Assembly: GCA_037127255.1 (NCBI GenBank) | Contig: JBANSL010000007.1 | Coordinates: 64,651,038 to 64,715,037, forward strand | Source of the DNA: Persicaria tinctoria | Taxonomy: Eukaryota; Streptophyta; Magnoliopsida; Caryophyllales; Polygonaceae | Length of the DNA: 64,000 nucleotides | Direction of reading: 5' to 3' | Made by a program: the position numbers and the translations under genes | The notes under the pieces: generated by a model | Told to the model about the DNA's origin: nothing | Databases searched by the model: none | Seen by the model: only the letters and a program-made list of their open reading frames with translations | Shown: positions 35,701 through 47,689 of the stretch, one piece after another | Position numbering within the stretch: the stretch's first letter is position 1 | Layout of the letters: every line of letters starts with the position of its first letter

Positions 35701-37439
35701 ATTACACTATTTGTGGAGGTGTAAAGGGTGCTGCATAAAAGACGCCATCGATTTGCGAAGTCCAGAACAACGAAGGTGATGGTGTTAAAATTCGCCGGTT
35801 TTGAAGGTCGTTATTATGACTGTACATCATATTAAAATATAAATATCAAATTCTTTTTTTTAATTGCTTTGTTTTTAAAGATTGAAGTTTCCACGGGGAG
35901 AGCACTTTAAAAAGAGTCATCTACACCCGAAAAAAAAGAAGTTCAAAAGTGTTGATTTTGTCGGTGGGTTGTACTTGAAAAGTTGAAATTTCTCAACCGG
36001 TTCCAACTAGAGGAGAGGAGTTGCAATTTTAGAAGTTCACCGTTTGAATTTCAAACATTTGGTAGCGGGGAGTTTTTCTTTTTGGGTAATACTTCGTGTA
36101 TCACTGTATTGGATGGTATTTGAAGTGAGTTGTTTACTTTTCAATTCAGTAGATATTAAAGTTGTCCATTTGATGTGTTTTTTTATACTAGTACACAAGT
36201 GACAAAAATTAAACCGACGAAGCGATTTTGAACCCAATAAAAAATGGCCTGAGAAAACGCAGAGAGTCGCCAGTAAAAAGAAAAAAAAACTAGCTTGCAT
36301 CTAAGATGACAGTTACAACAATTTGTAATTAAACCATGTAATTTAAGGATGGCTGGCTATGGCATATCTTGCTTGAAAAAACGGTGCCTGTTGCTTTCTT
36401 GGCTCCGGATACTGTGGCGGACTAGCTTGCCAACATAAACTAGTGGTGTTGAGGCTGATTCACTTCTCAGTTTGCATCCTGGTTGGTTTCTGCTTGGGTT
36501 GAGGTGAAATGCGTCGATCCACTGGATCTAAAGGCTCGGGAGAGCCAGATTCACCAAATGGACCACCAAATTCCAACATTGCTCAGAATTTTTTTTTGCA
36601 TGTGAAGACTCGGGCTCGAAACTTGAGTTTTTGAAATTTTGTGAATGGGTTTTGTTTAAAATTCTAGGTTTAGGGAGAGGACGATTGCATCGGGGGATTT
36701 AAATTCCCCCCCCCCCCCCCCCCCCCCCGCAGAATTGGGTGATATTTGGGTCAAAAGGGGCGGTGAGTAAGAGTCATAAGCCTTGTCAGAAACAACCGAT
36801 GTGGCGGAGGAGAGGAGGGTTGAGTTGGGGAGATGAAGAGATCGGAGGAGTAAAATCCCAGCGGCGAAAACCTTGTGCCGAGGGAGGAGGGTGCTGGATA
36901 TATGGATGAGGAGGCCCTACTCTACCATTTACTTATGCCATGTTTATCAAGAGATTCTAAGGATACTAAAAATGTTAAAATTTTTATTCTTCTCTTTCCG
37001 CCACATCATCCTAGCAACTCATACTTACGTTTCTCACTTTATCAATATCATCTCTACTATTCCAAAACTCATCATTCCCTATCAATTCAATTTATTTCCT
37101 ACCAATTCAGTTTATAAATATCGGGTGGGATCAACGCCTCCTTCATTCTCCCCTCCCCCATCCCCCTTAATTAAAGAAAAAGAAATTGCTTTAAAATTTG
37201 AAAAAAAAAAAAAGGTCAAAGGTAGGATTTTGTGAGAAAGCACAGGGAGACAGGGAGAAAAGAGGGACATTAGATCCGCTCTGTACAAATATACCCATCT
37301 CTAATACAGAATAATTATTTTCATTTTCGATTATATTATTATATTAATTTTTCATTATTAAAATATTATTAAATTAATATTATTTATAAACTAAATAAGG
37401 CTAACTATATATACCACAATACTTTAACTTTTTTTGAAA
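35701..37439. other. No recognisable gene; poly-C tract
   Basis: A run of 23 C at 36706-36728 is the main feature. The plus frame 36873-37235 has no family signature. The stretch 36840-37250 ends in an A run (37200-37213), so it could be a retroposed fragment, but nothing else supports this. Confidence 0.4.
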
Positions 37440-39165
37440 AGTCGAACTTTATTGATTTCTATTTGTGTCGGGAGATTGAATAGATGATGTGTAATTTCTA
37501 TTGGGGGATAGTATAGATCGAAGGAAAATCCATTGGATGGCATTGAAGAGGTTATTAGATCAAAGAAGAAGGGTGGGTTAGGTTTTCGGGATATGGAAGC
37601 CTTCAATCTAGCCATGTGGGCCAAGCAAGGGTGGAGGATTCTTCATGAGACAGATTCATTGCTTGCTCGGTTGTTGAAGGCGTAGTCTTTCCCGCACTCT
37701 AACTTCCTGGCATGGAGGCGGCAATCGGCCATAACCTAAGCTACTCTTGAAGGAGCATATGGAGAGGGAGGTAGGTGATTGAAGAATGCTAATTCTGGGC
37801 CGTGGGTAATGGAGCTAGTATAGGCTTACGGAGTGACAGATGGATTCGTAGACCTTAAGTGTACGTACCGACCGGTGTCTAATGTAGGAGAGAGGGATGA
37901 GATGCTGCTAGGGTCATCGAGCTCATTTATTGGAGAATGGAGGATTTGTGGGATGAGGCTACTCTTTGGGAGATCTTATTCTCATGTGATGTTGAGGAGG
38001 TGCTGAAAATACACCTAGTTGATCATACCGTTCCTGATTCCCTTGTGTGGCTTCACACTAAGGATGGGAATTTGAGCGTGCGTTCGGCCTACCATGCATG
38101 CACAGAGAGACAATTCTCAGAGGATGGGGGAGTGCAGTCGTCGAAAGTGAGTGCCTAAGTGGGGTGGAGGGGTCATGAAAGAAGCTTTGGGAGATCAAGG
38201 TGGTTATGAGGGCACGATGCTTTTTATGGCGGGCATGTGTAGGAATTGTCCCATGCCAGAGTGCATTGTTTAAGAATAAAGTTTTCGAGGACCGTTTATG
38301 TAAGGTGTGTGGTAAGGAAGAGACTTTGATTCATGCTCTATTCGAGCGTCAGAGAGCAAAGGAGGTGCGACGGATGGCACCTGAGCTGGAAAAGTGCCGG
38401 GAAGGATTGTAGGACTATGCTGCAGTGGTTGGATAGGGTGGTAAAAGAAGAAAAACCAAAGGGGCATGCGGGGTGTGCGACATTCCTAGGTAGAATTCGG
38501 TACGCTCTAAATCACTGGGTATTTCAGGGGTTTCGAGGGTGAGTCGTAGATGATCATAGAGGACGCTTGGAGGAGCAGGGCAAAGAGGATTAGCTTAGGG
38601 AGGTGGAGGGTGAAAAATGGGCTGATCCGTCGGGTTCAAGCTATGCGAGATGATGGGTGTCAGATGAGGGACTCTTAAAGATAAACTGTGACACATCATC
38701 AAGTGAAATGGAGGGATGTTCGCGCGAGGATCGGATGGGGCTTTGATCTGGGCAGCGACGAGAAGCATTCATCCGGGATCTGAGCCACTGACAGTTGAGC
38801 TAGAGGCGGTCGCATGAGCTCTATATGGCTGGCGAAGGAGCATGACATGGATAGTTTGGTGATCGAGTCAGATCGTCGGCAAGTCCTTGAGCTCCTTCAG
38901 GGACGAACGAGGTCCTTCATAGGAGCTATTGGTGCGCTTGTTCATTTGATTCTAAGCATGACCAGGAGGTTTCAACGATGCATTTGGAGTTTTGTGCGGC
39001 TGGAAGGAAATCAGGCGGTGGATTTCCTTTCCAAGCTTAGACTCGAGTCTATATTTTTTGTTTTGTCGGAGGATGATTTACCGTCTTCTTTATTTGAGAT
39101 TGTGCTCAGAGATTTGATGGTTCGTGAATGAGATTATATATGGTTTTCATAAAAAAAAAAGACAA
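37440..39165 (+). mobile_element. LINE-D, 3' half with zinc region, RNase H and A tail
   Basis: In order: [20 protein letters not shown] and [20 protein letters not shown] (37560-37682), the segment after reverse transcriptase; RARCFLWRACVGIVPCQSAL with CKVCGKEETLIHALFE (about 38205-38350), the zinc-binding block; then HDMDSLVIESDRRQVLELLQ and WSFVRLEGNQAVDFLSKL (38814-39060), the C-terminal part of RNase H, ending at a stop near 39131. An A10 tract follows at 39150-39160. The reverse transcriptase core and everything upstream are missing, which fits 5' truncation. Several frames are broken. Confidence 0.8.
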
Positions 39166-39681
39166 TACATAAACTTAAATTTCAACTTAACAAACATATT
39201 ACAAAAGGAAAAAACAAAGCATAAAATAAGATGTGAAATTAAAGATACTTCAAATATATTAAAAAGAATTTATTTTTTTGGTATTAATATACATAATTGT
39301 ATTCAAATACTTTTTTTTATATATGGTCAAAGATATTCAAAATTGATGTCTATGTGTAGAGGAAAATTAATCTAGTGTTGTGGTAATTTTTTTATTTTTT
39401 ATTTTACATTTTCAATACCAAAATTTGAATTTTAAATATGTAAAACAATTTCGCACAAACGAAATGACAGGTGCCCCTTATGTTGCCATGTGTCGATCAT
39501 CCGACTCTTCACTCTGAAAGTGAATCAAGACATGCCACGTGTCACTTTTCTATACTGTTCCAACCCTTGTGCATCAACTCCAAACGCGGCGTTTCGTCCG
39601 TTTTGTGCCTAAAACTACGTCGTTTTTGCTCAAAAAATCCAAAAAAAATTAAAGCGCACAATACAGCTCTGACATAAGGAG
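39166..39681. other. AT-rich spacer
   Basis: No gene. A G-box core CCACGTGTC occurs at 39535-39543 in a short less AT-rich block, without a following gene in range. Confidence 0.35.
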
Positions 39682-40055
39682 ATGAATATCAGACAGATCA
39701 CAAGAGCCCGAAGTACATCTTCACCCAGAAGAAGTTGAACATGAGACAAAGACGATGACGGGTGCTTTTGAAGGAAAATGATCTGGACATTGTGCATCAC
39801 CCGAGGAAAGACAATGTGGTTGTAGATGCGCTCAGTAGGAAGACTCATCAGAAGGTGACAATAGCCAGACTTACAGCCCAGGATCGTTTGTAGACAGATT
39901 TGAGGTCGAGCGGCAATGAGGTTTGGATTTAGCGGGAGAGCGGACAACTGTATTTCTTAGAGGTGCAGTAAGAGCTGATAGAAGAGATTCGCAGATGTTA
40001 GACATATTTTCCAGTTATTGTGACCCTTAGAGAGTGGATGGCTCAGGGGCGAGCT

Positions 40056-40136
<81 letters not shown>

Positions 40137-40360
40137 GTGATATTGGCTTTTTAAGGCAGAGTTGTGGTACTATCTACTCAGGATTTGAGGCAGAGGATCA
40201 TGCGAGAGGTGCACACACTACTCCTTATTCTATCCATCCAGAGACGAATAAGATGTACCAGTACTTGAGGAGATCTTATTGGTGGCATAGGATGAGTGTG
40301 GACATCACCGACTTCGTAGCTAGATGTCAGGTTTGTCAGCAGGTTCGTATCGCACACTAG
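39682..40360 (+). pseudogene. Ty3-gypsy fragment: end of RNase H and start of integrase
   Basis: The first part reads DHKSPKYIFTQKKLNMRQRR, then ENDLDIVHHPRKDNVVVDALSRK, the C-terminal end of gypsy RNase H (compare the family pattern DHKSLKYIFTQ and ADALSR). After a spacer with stops and a (GA)n run, TTPYSIHPETNKMYQYLRRS, YWWHRMSVDITDFVARC and QVCQQVRI (about 40218-40350) give the H-x-H/C-x2-C zinc finger that opens integrase. Similarity stops at about 40360. No LTRs are nearby. It is clearly dead. Confidence 0.85.
40056..40133. repeat. (GA)39 microsatellite inside the gypsy fragment
   Basis: About 39 uninterrupted GA dinucleotides separate the RNase H/integrase linker from the integrase zinc finger. 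The ORF that reads through it (RERERERE...) is an artefact. Confidence 0.95.
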
Positions 40361-41099
40361 AGAATAATATACGAGCCTAGTGCTACGGGCCAAATGAGCC
40401 CAAGGAAACCCTCCTGAATACCAGTAGCACAAGGGAAAGACATGGCAAAAATTCCATGGAGCCCCAACCATGGAGGAAAGCCGGAGAGGGAGCCACCAAG
40501 GAAAGCCGGTATATAGGCCAGCATCGACCTCCAGAGGCAACCCCGACGGAGGGGGGAACGTCCCCGACCTTCCAATAAGGTGAAAGGAGGCAGAGAGGCG
40601 ACATGCTATAGAACGGAGCAACCAGGTGCACCGACTCCACCGCCAGGAGTCGTCGGCGGTGAGAAGCGAGAGGGCTAGCACCACTCCAGCACCACCGAAG
40701 AGAAACAGCCTGGGCAAGTAGCGGATTTGGGTTGTACGGCTCGAGAGCTCCATTGAAAACTACTACCCGATGGAAAGAGAATCGGGACGGGGATGCACAA
40801 AACTGATATGAGGAATGAAGAAAGAGTACGAAGGATTCAAATCGATAAAAAGAACCATCTCAATTTTGTTTTTTTTGATCAAAATCCAAAAAATTTCAGA
40901 TTTAGGGTTAAGCGATAGAACACATATATTCATCAACCGGTAACACGCCAAAGTAAGGGGATGGTGCCGCCACATGTGGCTATCGGAGATGGATGGATGT
41001 CCGAAGAGGTTGTTTTCCAGCCTCCTAAGAGGGTGGTTTTCTGGTGTAGATGTTTTGCGGAAGTGATGTTCTTCGGCCCCCTATTGGGGTTTTTTCTCG
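40361..41099. other. GC-richer stretch of unknown origin
   Basis: From 40361 to about 40760 the DNA is purine-rich and markedly GC-richer than its surroundings, and abuts the broken end of the gypsy fragment. A minus frame of 191 codons (40178-40753) overlaps the gypsy part and matches no family. TTTTCCAGCC(T)CCTAAG near 41020 and the T-rich 41080-41120 look like LINE 3' sequence, but I cannot classify the block. Confidence 0.3.
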
Positions 41100-41285
41100 A
41101 CAAAAATTCTTATATATTTTTTTTGATTAGGAAATAATTCGGGCAAGCGAGCTCTATCCGACGGCATCCTGACGGATGAGGTCTAATAGACCAAAATCGT
41201 TGTAAATATCGACACACGGGACAGAGCGGCAAATGTGTGCAACCTTATCAATCACTCTATTGCCCAAACGGGACCATGAAAAAAG
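41100..41285 (-). pseudogene. LINE 3' tail, minus strand
   Basis: Minus-strand reading gives WSRLGNRVIDKVAHICRSVP and NDFGLLDLIRQDA before a stop and an A-rich tail (about 41115-41130 on the plus strand). RxGNxVxDxxAH is the terminal RNase H motif of plant LINEs (usually RxxNxVAD). Only the last 60 or so residues remain. Confidence 0.5.
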
Positions 41286-41420
41286 AAAACTTCTTTCAAA
41301 GTTGATAATAATAGTGTAATATCTTATGGTAAAATTCTTATATTTAAGATAAGAGGGGTGGAGGGGTTATTATATGTTAAATCATTTTTTCTTTTTAAAT
41401 GTTGAACAAATTGTTTTATA

Positions 41421-41689
41421 TTCCATCCATCTCGAAATTTAGATTGTTTTAGGGTTTTTTTTTTGTCAAAATTGATGTCATTTTAGATTTTCTAGGTAGG
41501 GAATATTAATGATTTGTATTGATTTTTTTAAAAATTTTGATTGGTTAAAAAAAGTAGTGTATATTAAAAAAAAAATTTATGAAAAAAATGTTAATAAAAT
41601 AATGTTATTGAATTGTTGATTGATAGTTGAGTGTTTTATTCACATTTGTGTAAAATTTTAAAACGCCTTAAATTTTGAGACATTGGGAC
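41421..41689. mobile_element. Degenerate Stowaway MITE
   Basis: The left end TTCCATCCATCTCGAAATTT and the right end (reverse complement) GTCCCAATGTCTCAAAATTT are worn forms of the CTCCCTCCGTCTCAAAATTT ends. TA lies on both sides (41419-41420 and 41690-41691). Confidence 0.6.
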
Positions 41690-42533
41690 TATTATTTCTA
41701 AATTAGTGGTGATTATTTCTAAATTAGTGGTGATTTTGATTTTTGGACAAAGTTTTAGAACTTGACCGGCGTGGGTACGATAATTTGAGATGAAGAATAG
41801 AAGGGATGAGGAGACATAAAGCGAATATTTTCTTCACATCTTCAAATTTTCATCCCTTGAAACAACAAAGATGGGAAGAACTGATGAGGGAGGAGTTATT
41901 AAATTGAAAACTGAAAAACGTTGGGCATTTATGTAGAAAATTGGGGGAATAGTTGGTCATGGTGGTGGGAGTTCCCATAAATTTGAAATTGAATACACTC
42001 CGTAAAAAAAAAGGAAAATTAAAAAAAAAATTACAGTTGACAGTTAAGCAAGTGGTTGGGGCGTGGGTTTGTGTCTGAAGAAGTCAAAAAATGTAACAAG
42101 AGACAGAGTGAGAGGCAGAGGCAGACTGGCAGAGGCGTGGAGAGCCGCGAAGGAGATATGATACGGTGAATCGTGGCAGTCACTGACTGCAACCACTTGC
42201 CCACCTTCCCTTCTTTTCATGCTCTTTCATTGACCACCCCCTCCCCTCCCCACTCTTTAATTAATCTTCATTTTCATTTTTTTTATTCAAATGGTAACCC
42301 TATTTTGGATACGACCTAAGCTAGGCTGGGTAGCCATAGGTTTTAAGTTTAACCACCACCTTGGATTTGTACCTATGGATCATACTGAGTCAGTCCTTGG
42401 ACAACCTTCACAATTTGATCGAGTTGGGCAGTTGGTGTAGTATGCATGAGTGGTTTCAACTTTGAATTATGGATTTAGGACAAATTCTAGATTCCTTAAG
42501 TGTCCGCTTGACACCTCAAATATTAAATAAGTA

Positions 42534-42785
42534 CTCACTCCGTTCGGCAAAATTTGTCGTTTTAGAATTTTATTTTTGTTCGGAAAAACTTGTCGTTTTA
42601 GGTATTTTTGCTTTTACTTTACTAAAATGCCATTGATTTGATTGATGTGTTGTGAGTTGTAGTTTTTAATAAAGTAAAAAGTAGAGTAATAAATGGGGTA
42701 AATTAGTAAAAAGGGAGTGTGATTATTAGCTTTATTAAAAGTTGTGTAGAGAGTTAAAATGACAAGTTTTGTCGAACGGAGGGAG
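42534..42785. mobile_element. Stowaway MITE
   Basis: Ends CTCACTCCGTTCGGCAAAAT and (reverse complement) CTCCCTCCGTTCGACAAAAC continue into TTGTCGTTTTAG/A, with TA at 42532-42533 and 42786-42787. Non-coding. Confidence 0.9.
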
Positions 42786-42891
42786 TATGATATTAAAAAA
42801 ATAACGAACAGATCAAAGATCCATTTAATATAACGAATGGATCCATGATTCGTTTCTATATATATATAAAAAGTTTGAAGCTTAAAAAAAA

Positions 42892-43894
42892 GAGGGAATT
42901 TGGTGAAAAAGCCCTTTTAGCATATTTGGTTAGCTAGATAGGCCCATTAATTGTTTTTTTAGTATGCTTAGCCCATTAATTGTTTTTTTAGCTTGCTTAG
43001 CCCTCTTGACCGGTCAACGGTCAACGTTGACCGGTCAACGTTGACCGTTGACCGGTCAACCCATTTTGATGCCAACTTTTTTTTTTTTGATGCCAACTTT
43101 GTTTTTTTTTTTTTTGTGATGCCATATTTTACCGTTTTGATGCCAACATTTTGTGGTGACAATTTTATATAATTGATGGCATAAGAGCTTAAAACGTGGA
43201 ATCAAAATATTGTCACCTTATTGTCACTTTTCTAATGAAATGATTGGATGACTTTTTTTTAATGCCACTTTTTTAAAACATTGATGACATTTTTTGTGAT
43301 GTCATATTTTACCGTTTTGATGCCAAAATTTTATTACATTTTATTTTCAATCTGATGCCACTTTTCTAATTAAATTATTGGATGACACTTTTTTTAAACT
43401 TTGATGACATTTTTTGTTTACTCTAATGTCACGTTGACCATTGATGCCATTTTGAAAAATTTGTATCACATTAAGGAAAAAAATGTCATCAAAAATACTA
43501 CTTTGAAAAAATATCATCAAAAATATGGCATCACGGCAAAAAAAAATATTATAAAAAAATTGACATAAAAAAGTGGCATCAAAGTGAAAATAAAATATAG
43601 TAAAATTTTGGCATCAAAACGGTAAAATATGACATCACTAAAAAAAAAAATTGGCATCAAAAAAAAGTTGGCATCAAAAAAAAAAAAAAAAAAAAAAGAA
43701 AAAAAAGTTGGCATCAAAATGGGTTGGTCAACGTTGACCGGTCAACGGTCAACCGTTGACCGGTCAATGGTCAAACGGTTGACCATTGACCAACCCACCC
43801 AATTGGGAAGGGGCTAGGGCAAAACTAATTAAATTAACTAATGGCCTAGGTGACTAATTGAATATTCAAAAAAGGCCTAGTAACAAAATCGCCC
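42892..43894. mobile_element. Foldback Mutator-like element, 9-bp TSD
   Basis: A 9-bp duplication TAAAAAAAA flanks it (42883-42891 and 43895-43903). The ends (GAGGGAATTTGG at the left, GGGCGATTTTGT from the right) are only loosely alike, but inward of them lie large matching arms: GACCGGTCAACGTTGACC arrays at 43010-43065 and 43725-43795, then TGATGCCA units with T runs on the left and A-run/TGGCATCA units on the right. The whole 1 kb can fold back. It has no coding capacity; the K-rich and F-rich frames are repeat artefacts. Confidence 0.75.
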
Positions 43895-43903
43895 TAAAAA
43901 AAA

Positions 43904-44774
43904 TCCAAACGGATTTTTTTTTTATTTTTCAAAAAATTTTAAACTTGTGTTATTTAAAAGAAAATACATGAATGAATTTTGATATATTAATTACTTTTTT
44001 AATGTTAGAAGTATTTAATGCTGACCATGTGTCAAACTCGGTGCATATAACATTTCCATTTGAGTAGATTGAGTTGGGTTATAGTCGGATTAATTCTAAT
44101 GTTCGGTTAATTTGAATTTCAGATATTTGAAGCCTCAGTGAATGGTTCTATTTTAATTCAAATGTGATAGGTTTCTATTTTATGTTATTTTAAATTTGGG
44201 TGTGTTTTGGGTTTCAATTGATTTTAGATTTATGGCTCATTTGGTATAAGATTATGGGTTCGTATGGGACGGAGTTAATAAACTGACTAAAATTATAAAT
44301 AGGGTAAAATTTATAAACTGTTGGTAAAAGTAGTTAAAAATTTATGAAAAAATATAAACTCCGTATGGGATGAAAAACAGTTTATTTGTAAAAAGTGGAT
44401 TTTATTTGTTTTTCATTAGGGGTATTGTGGTACTTTCAAACCAAATAAGATAAAAGAGAAGGGATAAAATAGTAATTATTGAAAAAAAAGCTCCAAAATT
44501 CGGCTTTTTTTTAAACCATTGTTTTTAACTGGTTTTTGACTCATCTTGGTGGCCATACACAGCTTAAACTATATTAACCGGTTAAAACTACAAAGTTAAT
44601 AATTTTAACTGGTTGATTTTGGCAGCCATACACAGCCTATATGTTAGGAATGAAATCAAATTTTACATGAGAAATATTATAAAGAAGTTTTATAAGTGAT
44701 TGGGTTTGCTTTGGGCCCTTGTTTTACCTCGTAACCAAGACTGGCCCAATGAATAAAGGAATTAATATTAATAT
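43904..44774. other. No gene
   Basis: AT-rich. GGCCATACACAGCTTAAACT (44551-44570) and GCAGCCATACACAGCCTATA (44622-44641) repeat each other within 100 bases, which suggests an unresolved MITE end. Confidence 0.35.
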
Positions 44775-44783
44775 TATTAACTA

Positions 44784-45948
44784 GGCGAAATTGCAGAAAA
44801 CCACCCCTTAAATAAGCTGTTTTGCACAATACCACCCGTTAAAATATAAATTGCAGAAAACCACCCCTTAAACCTAGTCCGTTAGCAAATCACCACCCAT
44901 CCATGTACTCTGTTAAGTTTTCTGTTAAGTTTTATTGAATTACAGTTTTACCCCTCACATTAAATAAAGATTGCAAAAATAATTGAATAAAGAGAAAAAA
45001 AATTGAGATTTTATTTTTGGTAAACTGAATAAACAGAAATTAAAAGGGGATATTTTGATATCCAAATACTCTATGAAGGCCATCTCAATCAGTGTTTAGT
45101 TTCTTCACTTTGAGATCTATCGTGTAGTATTTTAATGGGGTCAGATTGTTATTCTCTCTAAAGGCCAGTCAGTCTCGATTCGTTTGCGGTCACCATGCTT
45201 CTTGTCGCCGTTGAGAGTACTCATCTATCACTGCTTATTTTGATGCTCATTAATGGTACCCACAAATCAAACCTGAAATCTTCAAAATCAAACCCTAACT
45301 TGAGCATGAAATCCCCAAATCACACCTAATCGAGGATGAAATCCCTCGAATTAGAGCCATACGACTCTGAATTAGCACCGCGTTGCTCTGCTCAAAGCCC
45401 TAATTTTGAGTACCCCGTCTTCTTTGAACATGCCCGTGAAAGCTTGAGATCTAAGTCATCTAACGGATTCTCCATCAGAGCGTTGTTCTTGATTTGTAGA
45501 TGGAGAGCTTGGAGGTGTGGTGCTGAACTGTGGAGAGCGTCGTGGTTCATGGGATTCAACTGGGTATTGGCCATGCCGAATAATTTAAGAGGTTAGAGTG
45601 GCGATTTTCCTTGTAGCTACGATGAAGAAGTTGTGATGATACCGATTCAAACCTTATCATGTTGTTGCCTTTTCTTTGGCCAATTCCAAAAATGGATAAT
45701 AGCTTTCATTAGCTAGTTCAAAGGAGGAGAAGAGGTGTTGAATGGCAGTCAACAAGAAAATTTGTTCCTATAAGAAGGGTAGTTTGGTAATTGTATTCCT
45801 CGTTTTTCGTAATCTAACCAAAGTAATGGGTGAGGGTGGTCTTTTATAAGCCGAGGGTATTTAAAGGGTGGTTCTGCGCAATTTTCCTTTTAGCGGGTGG
45901 TTTTGTGCAAAGTGCCCTATCTAACGGGTGGTTTACTGCAATTTACCC
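44784..45948. mobile_element. Mutator-like element, perfect 9-bp TSD, possible Pack-MULE
   Basis: A perfect 9-bp duplication TATTAACTA flanks it (44775-44783 and 45949-45957). The ends GGCGAAATTGCAGAAAACCA and (reverse complement) GGGTAAATTGCAGTAAACCA start inverted repeats of 100 bases or more, rich in ACCACCC(C/G)T. Between them, about 45090-45760 is less AT-rich and gene-like, with an 86-codon frame at 45336-45596 that contains many charged residues but no known domain. No transposase is present. Capture of a host gene fragment is inferred, not shown. Confidence 0.85.
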
Positions 45949-45989
45949 TATTAACTATGAAAGTTTAAATAATTTCTATATATAAATAA

Positions 45990-46362
45990 ATCTCGATCGG
46001 ATTGCGTTTTTTTCGCTTAGGCTTCCGGTGCGTTTCAATTCGAGGCAGTTTATATCGAGGCGTCTCCTTTCTCCGGAAGTCTGTTTCCTTGGAAGTTTGT
46101 CTTCACTGCCCACATGTGTCTCCTAATATGCGGCTGGTCTGCGCTATTGTTGCTTCCGGGTAGTGCTTAGCTTCGACTGCCGTCTACGTCCTCATCTCGT
46201 GCGGTCTGTTGATTTCAATTTTACCTTTGTAGAATGTTTTGCTTGTATCTTGCACCATCTTTGTATTTTGTGTTTGTCTTGACAGTTTTCCGTTTGCCAA
46301 CTTTTCGGCCCTCGAGGTTCAGACTTGTCTGACCTCGAATTTTTTCCTGATAAAAAAAAAAG
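45990..46362 (+). mobile_element. Probable LINE 3' UTR with A tail
   Basis: A T-rich, moderately GC stretch (CTCCTTTCTCCGGAAG, CGGCCCTCGAGGTTCAG) ends in CCTGATAAAAAAAAAAG (46346-46362). The style resembles 3' ends of plant LINEs, but no protein motif is present and no target duplication was found. Confidence 0.3.
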
Positions 46363-46646
46363 AGTATAGATAAGAGACAAATGTTTTTTTTTTATCAAAA
46401 ATAAAATAAATGGATAATTATTAGATGATTATATGAGATATAGTTATCCCTGGCTTAAAAGAGTGATTGAAAGAAGGAAAACAAAATAATTTTATATGAA
46501 CAATTATGAAAAAGGAAAACAAAATAATTTTATAAATAAACTATATTCATTTCGTTTCCATTTATCTTATCAAATTTTATACGGAGTATCAAACAACAGC
46601 TTAGTGTTATTGGGGTATCAAACAACACCTTAGTTATTAGTGTTTT

Positions 46647-46705
46647 GTGAATCTGTTACAAAACTTCTTTCCATTTTTTCGTTTCTTCTTGCTCTCAATC
46701 AAACA
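46647..46705 (+). repeat. Remnant of the 5' LTR
   Basis: GTGAATCTGTTACAAAACTT through CTCTCAATCAAACA matches the last 59 or so bases of the 3' LTR (54892-54950) with one or two changes. The rest of this LTR is gone. Confidence 0.85.
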
Positions 46706-46722
46706 TGTTATCAGAGGTTTAG
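46706..46722 (+). other. Primer-binding site
   Basis: TGTTATCAGAGGTTTAG directly after the LTR end is close to TGGTATCAGAGC, the usual complement of plant initiator-methionine tRNA used by copia elements; two early bases differ. Confidence 0.75.
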
Positions 46723-46772
46723 ATCAATTTTCGTTTCTTTGAGCTTCGATTCAGTCATCTTCTTCATTCTCG

Positions 46773-47660
46773 ATGCCGAATCCACCTCCAAACTCCTGGT
46801 TTTCGTAGTCACCGGATCCAAACGATCCATATTATATCCATCATTCGGATTCTCCAGGCTCGTCTCTAGTTTCGAAGGTTTTTGATAGATCTGGCTATTA
46901 TTCTTGGAATCGTGATGTTACAATTGCTCTATTTGCTAAAAACAAGAGTGGATTTGTTGATGGAACCATGCCTCGTCCACCTGCGGATTCTCCGAATTTC
47001 CGGCAATGGCGATAGTGCAATGACATGGTTACAACGTGGCTATTGAATGTCACGAGTTCCGACATTTCGAAGAGTTTCTTACTTTGCAATTCCGCTGTTG
47101 AAATCTGGTCCAGTCTTCGATCTCGATATTCTCAGACAAATGGTGCTCATCGGTATTCTGTTGCGAAATCTCTTGCGAGCATTGCACAAGGATCGGATTG
47201 TATTGCTGGATATTTCAATCGCGTCAAGAAGCTATGGGATGAGAAGGATTATTTGAGGAATTTTTCTACCTGCACTTGTGGCCTTTATCAGGCAATTAGC
47301 GATTATGAAGCTGAGCAACGAGTTCTCCAGTTCTTGATGGGGCTCGATGACTCCTATTATCCTACTCGAGCTTCGATTCTCATGATGGATCCTCTTCCAA
47401 ATCTTGACAAAGCTTACCATATGGTTGCTCAGGAAGAGACATAGAGGGAGGTCCGTTCTTCTCACCAATTGATTGTTGAATCATCGTCTTTGAGCGCTTC
47501 TTCTTAGAAACCTTCATCATCAAACAATTATTCTGCTTCTGGTGCGTCTACATCTGCTTCTAGTTCAGGAAATAGCTCGAGATCTATTTCAAAGTACAAG
47601 AATCCTCATTATCTCTGCACATTCTGTAAGAAACAAGGACACCTTGTTCAACGATGTTAA
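46773..47660 (+). pseudogene. Copia gag with zinc knuckle, interrupted
   Basis: The frame from ATG 46773 reads a short N-terminus, GYYSWNRDVTIALFAKNKSG and MPRPPADSPNFRQW, then a stop near 47014. From 47025 to 47444 it continues with EIWSSLRSRYSQTNGAHRYS, GYFNRVKKLWDE and VLQFLMGLDDSYYPTRASIL, the UBN2/gag domain that forms the virus-like particle. After stops near 47444 and 47505, a CTFCKKQGHLVQRC zinc knuckle (CxxCxxxGHxxxxC) lies at about 47617-47658, followed by a stop. All parts keep the same frame, so decay is by point mutation. Confidence 0.85.
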
Positions 47661-47689
47661 AAAATAATTGGTGTCCCTAAAGATGGTAA

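Noticed and set aside
40034..40360. Arg-Glu repeat protein
   Set aside because: The RERERE stretch is translation of a GA microsatellite; only the final part is real gypsy integrase sequence.
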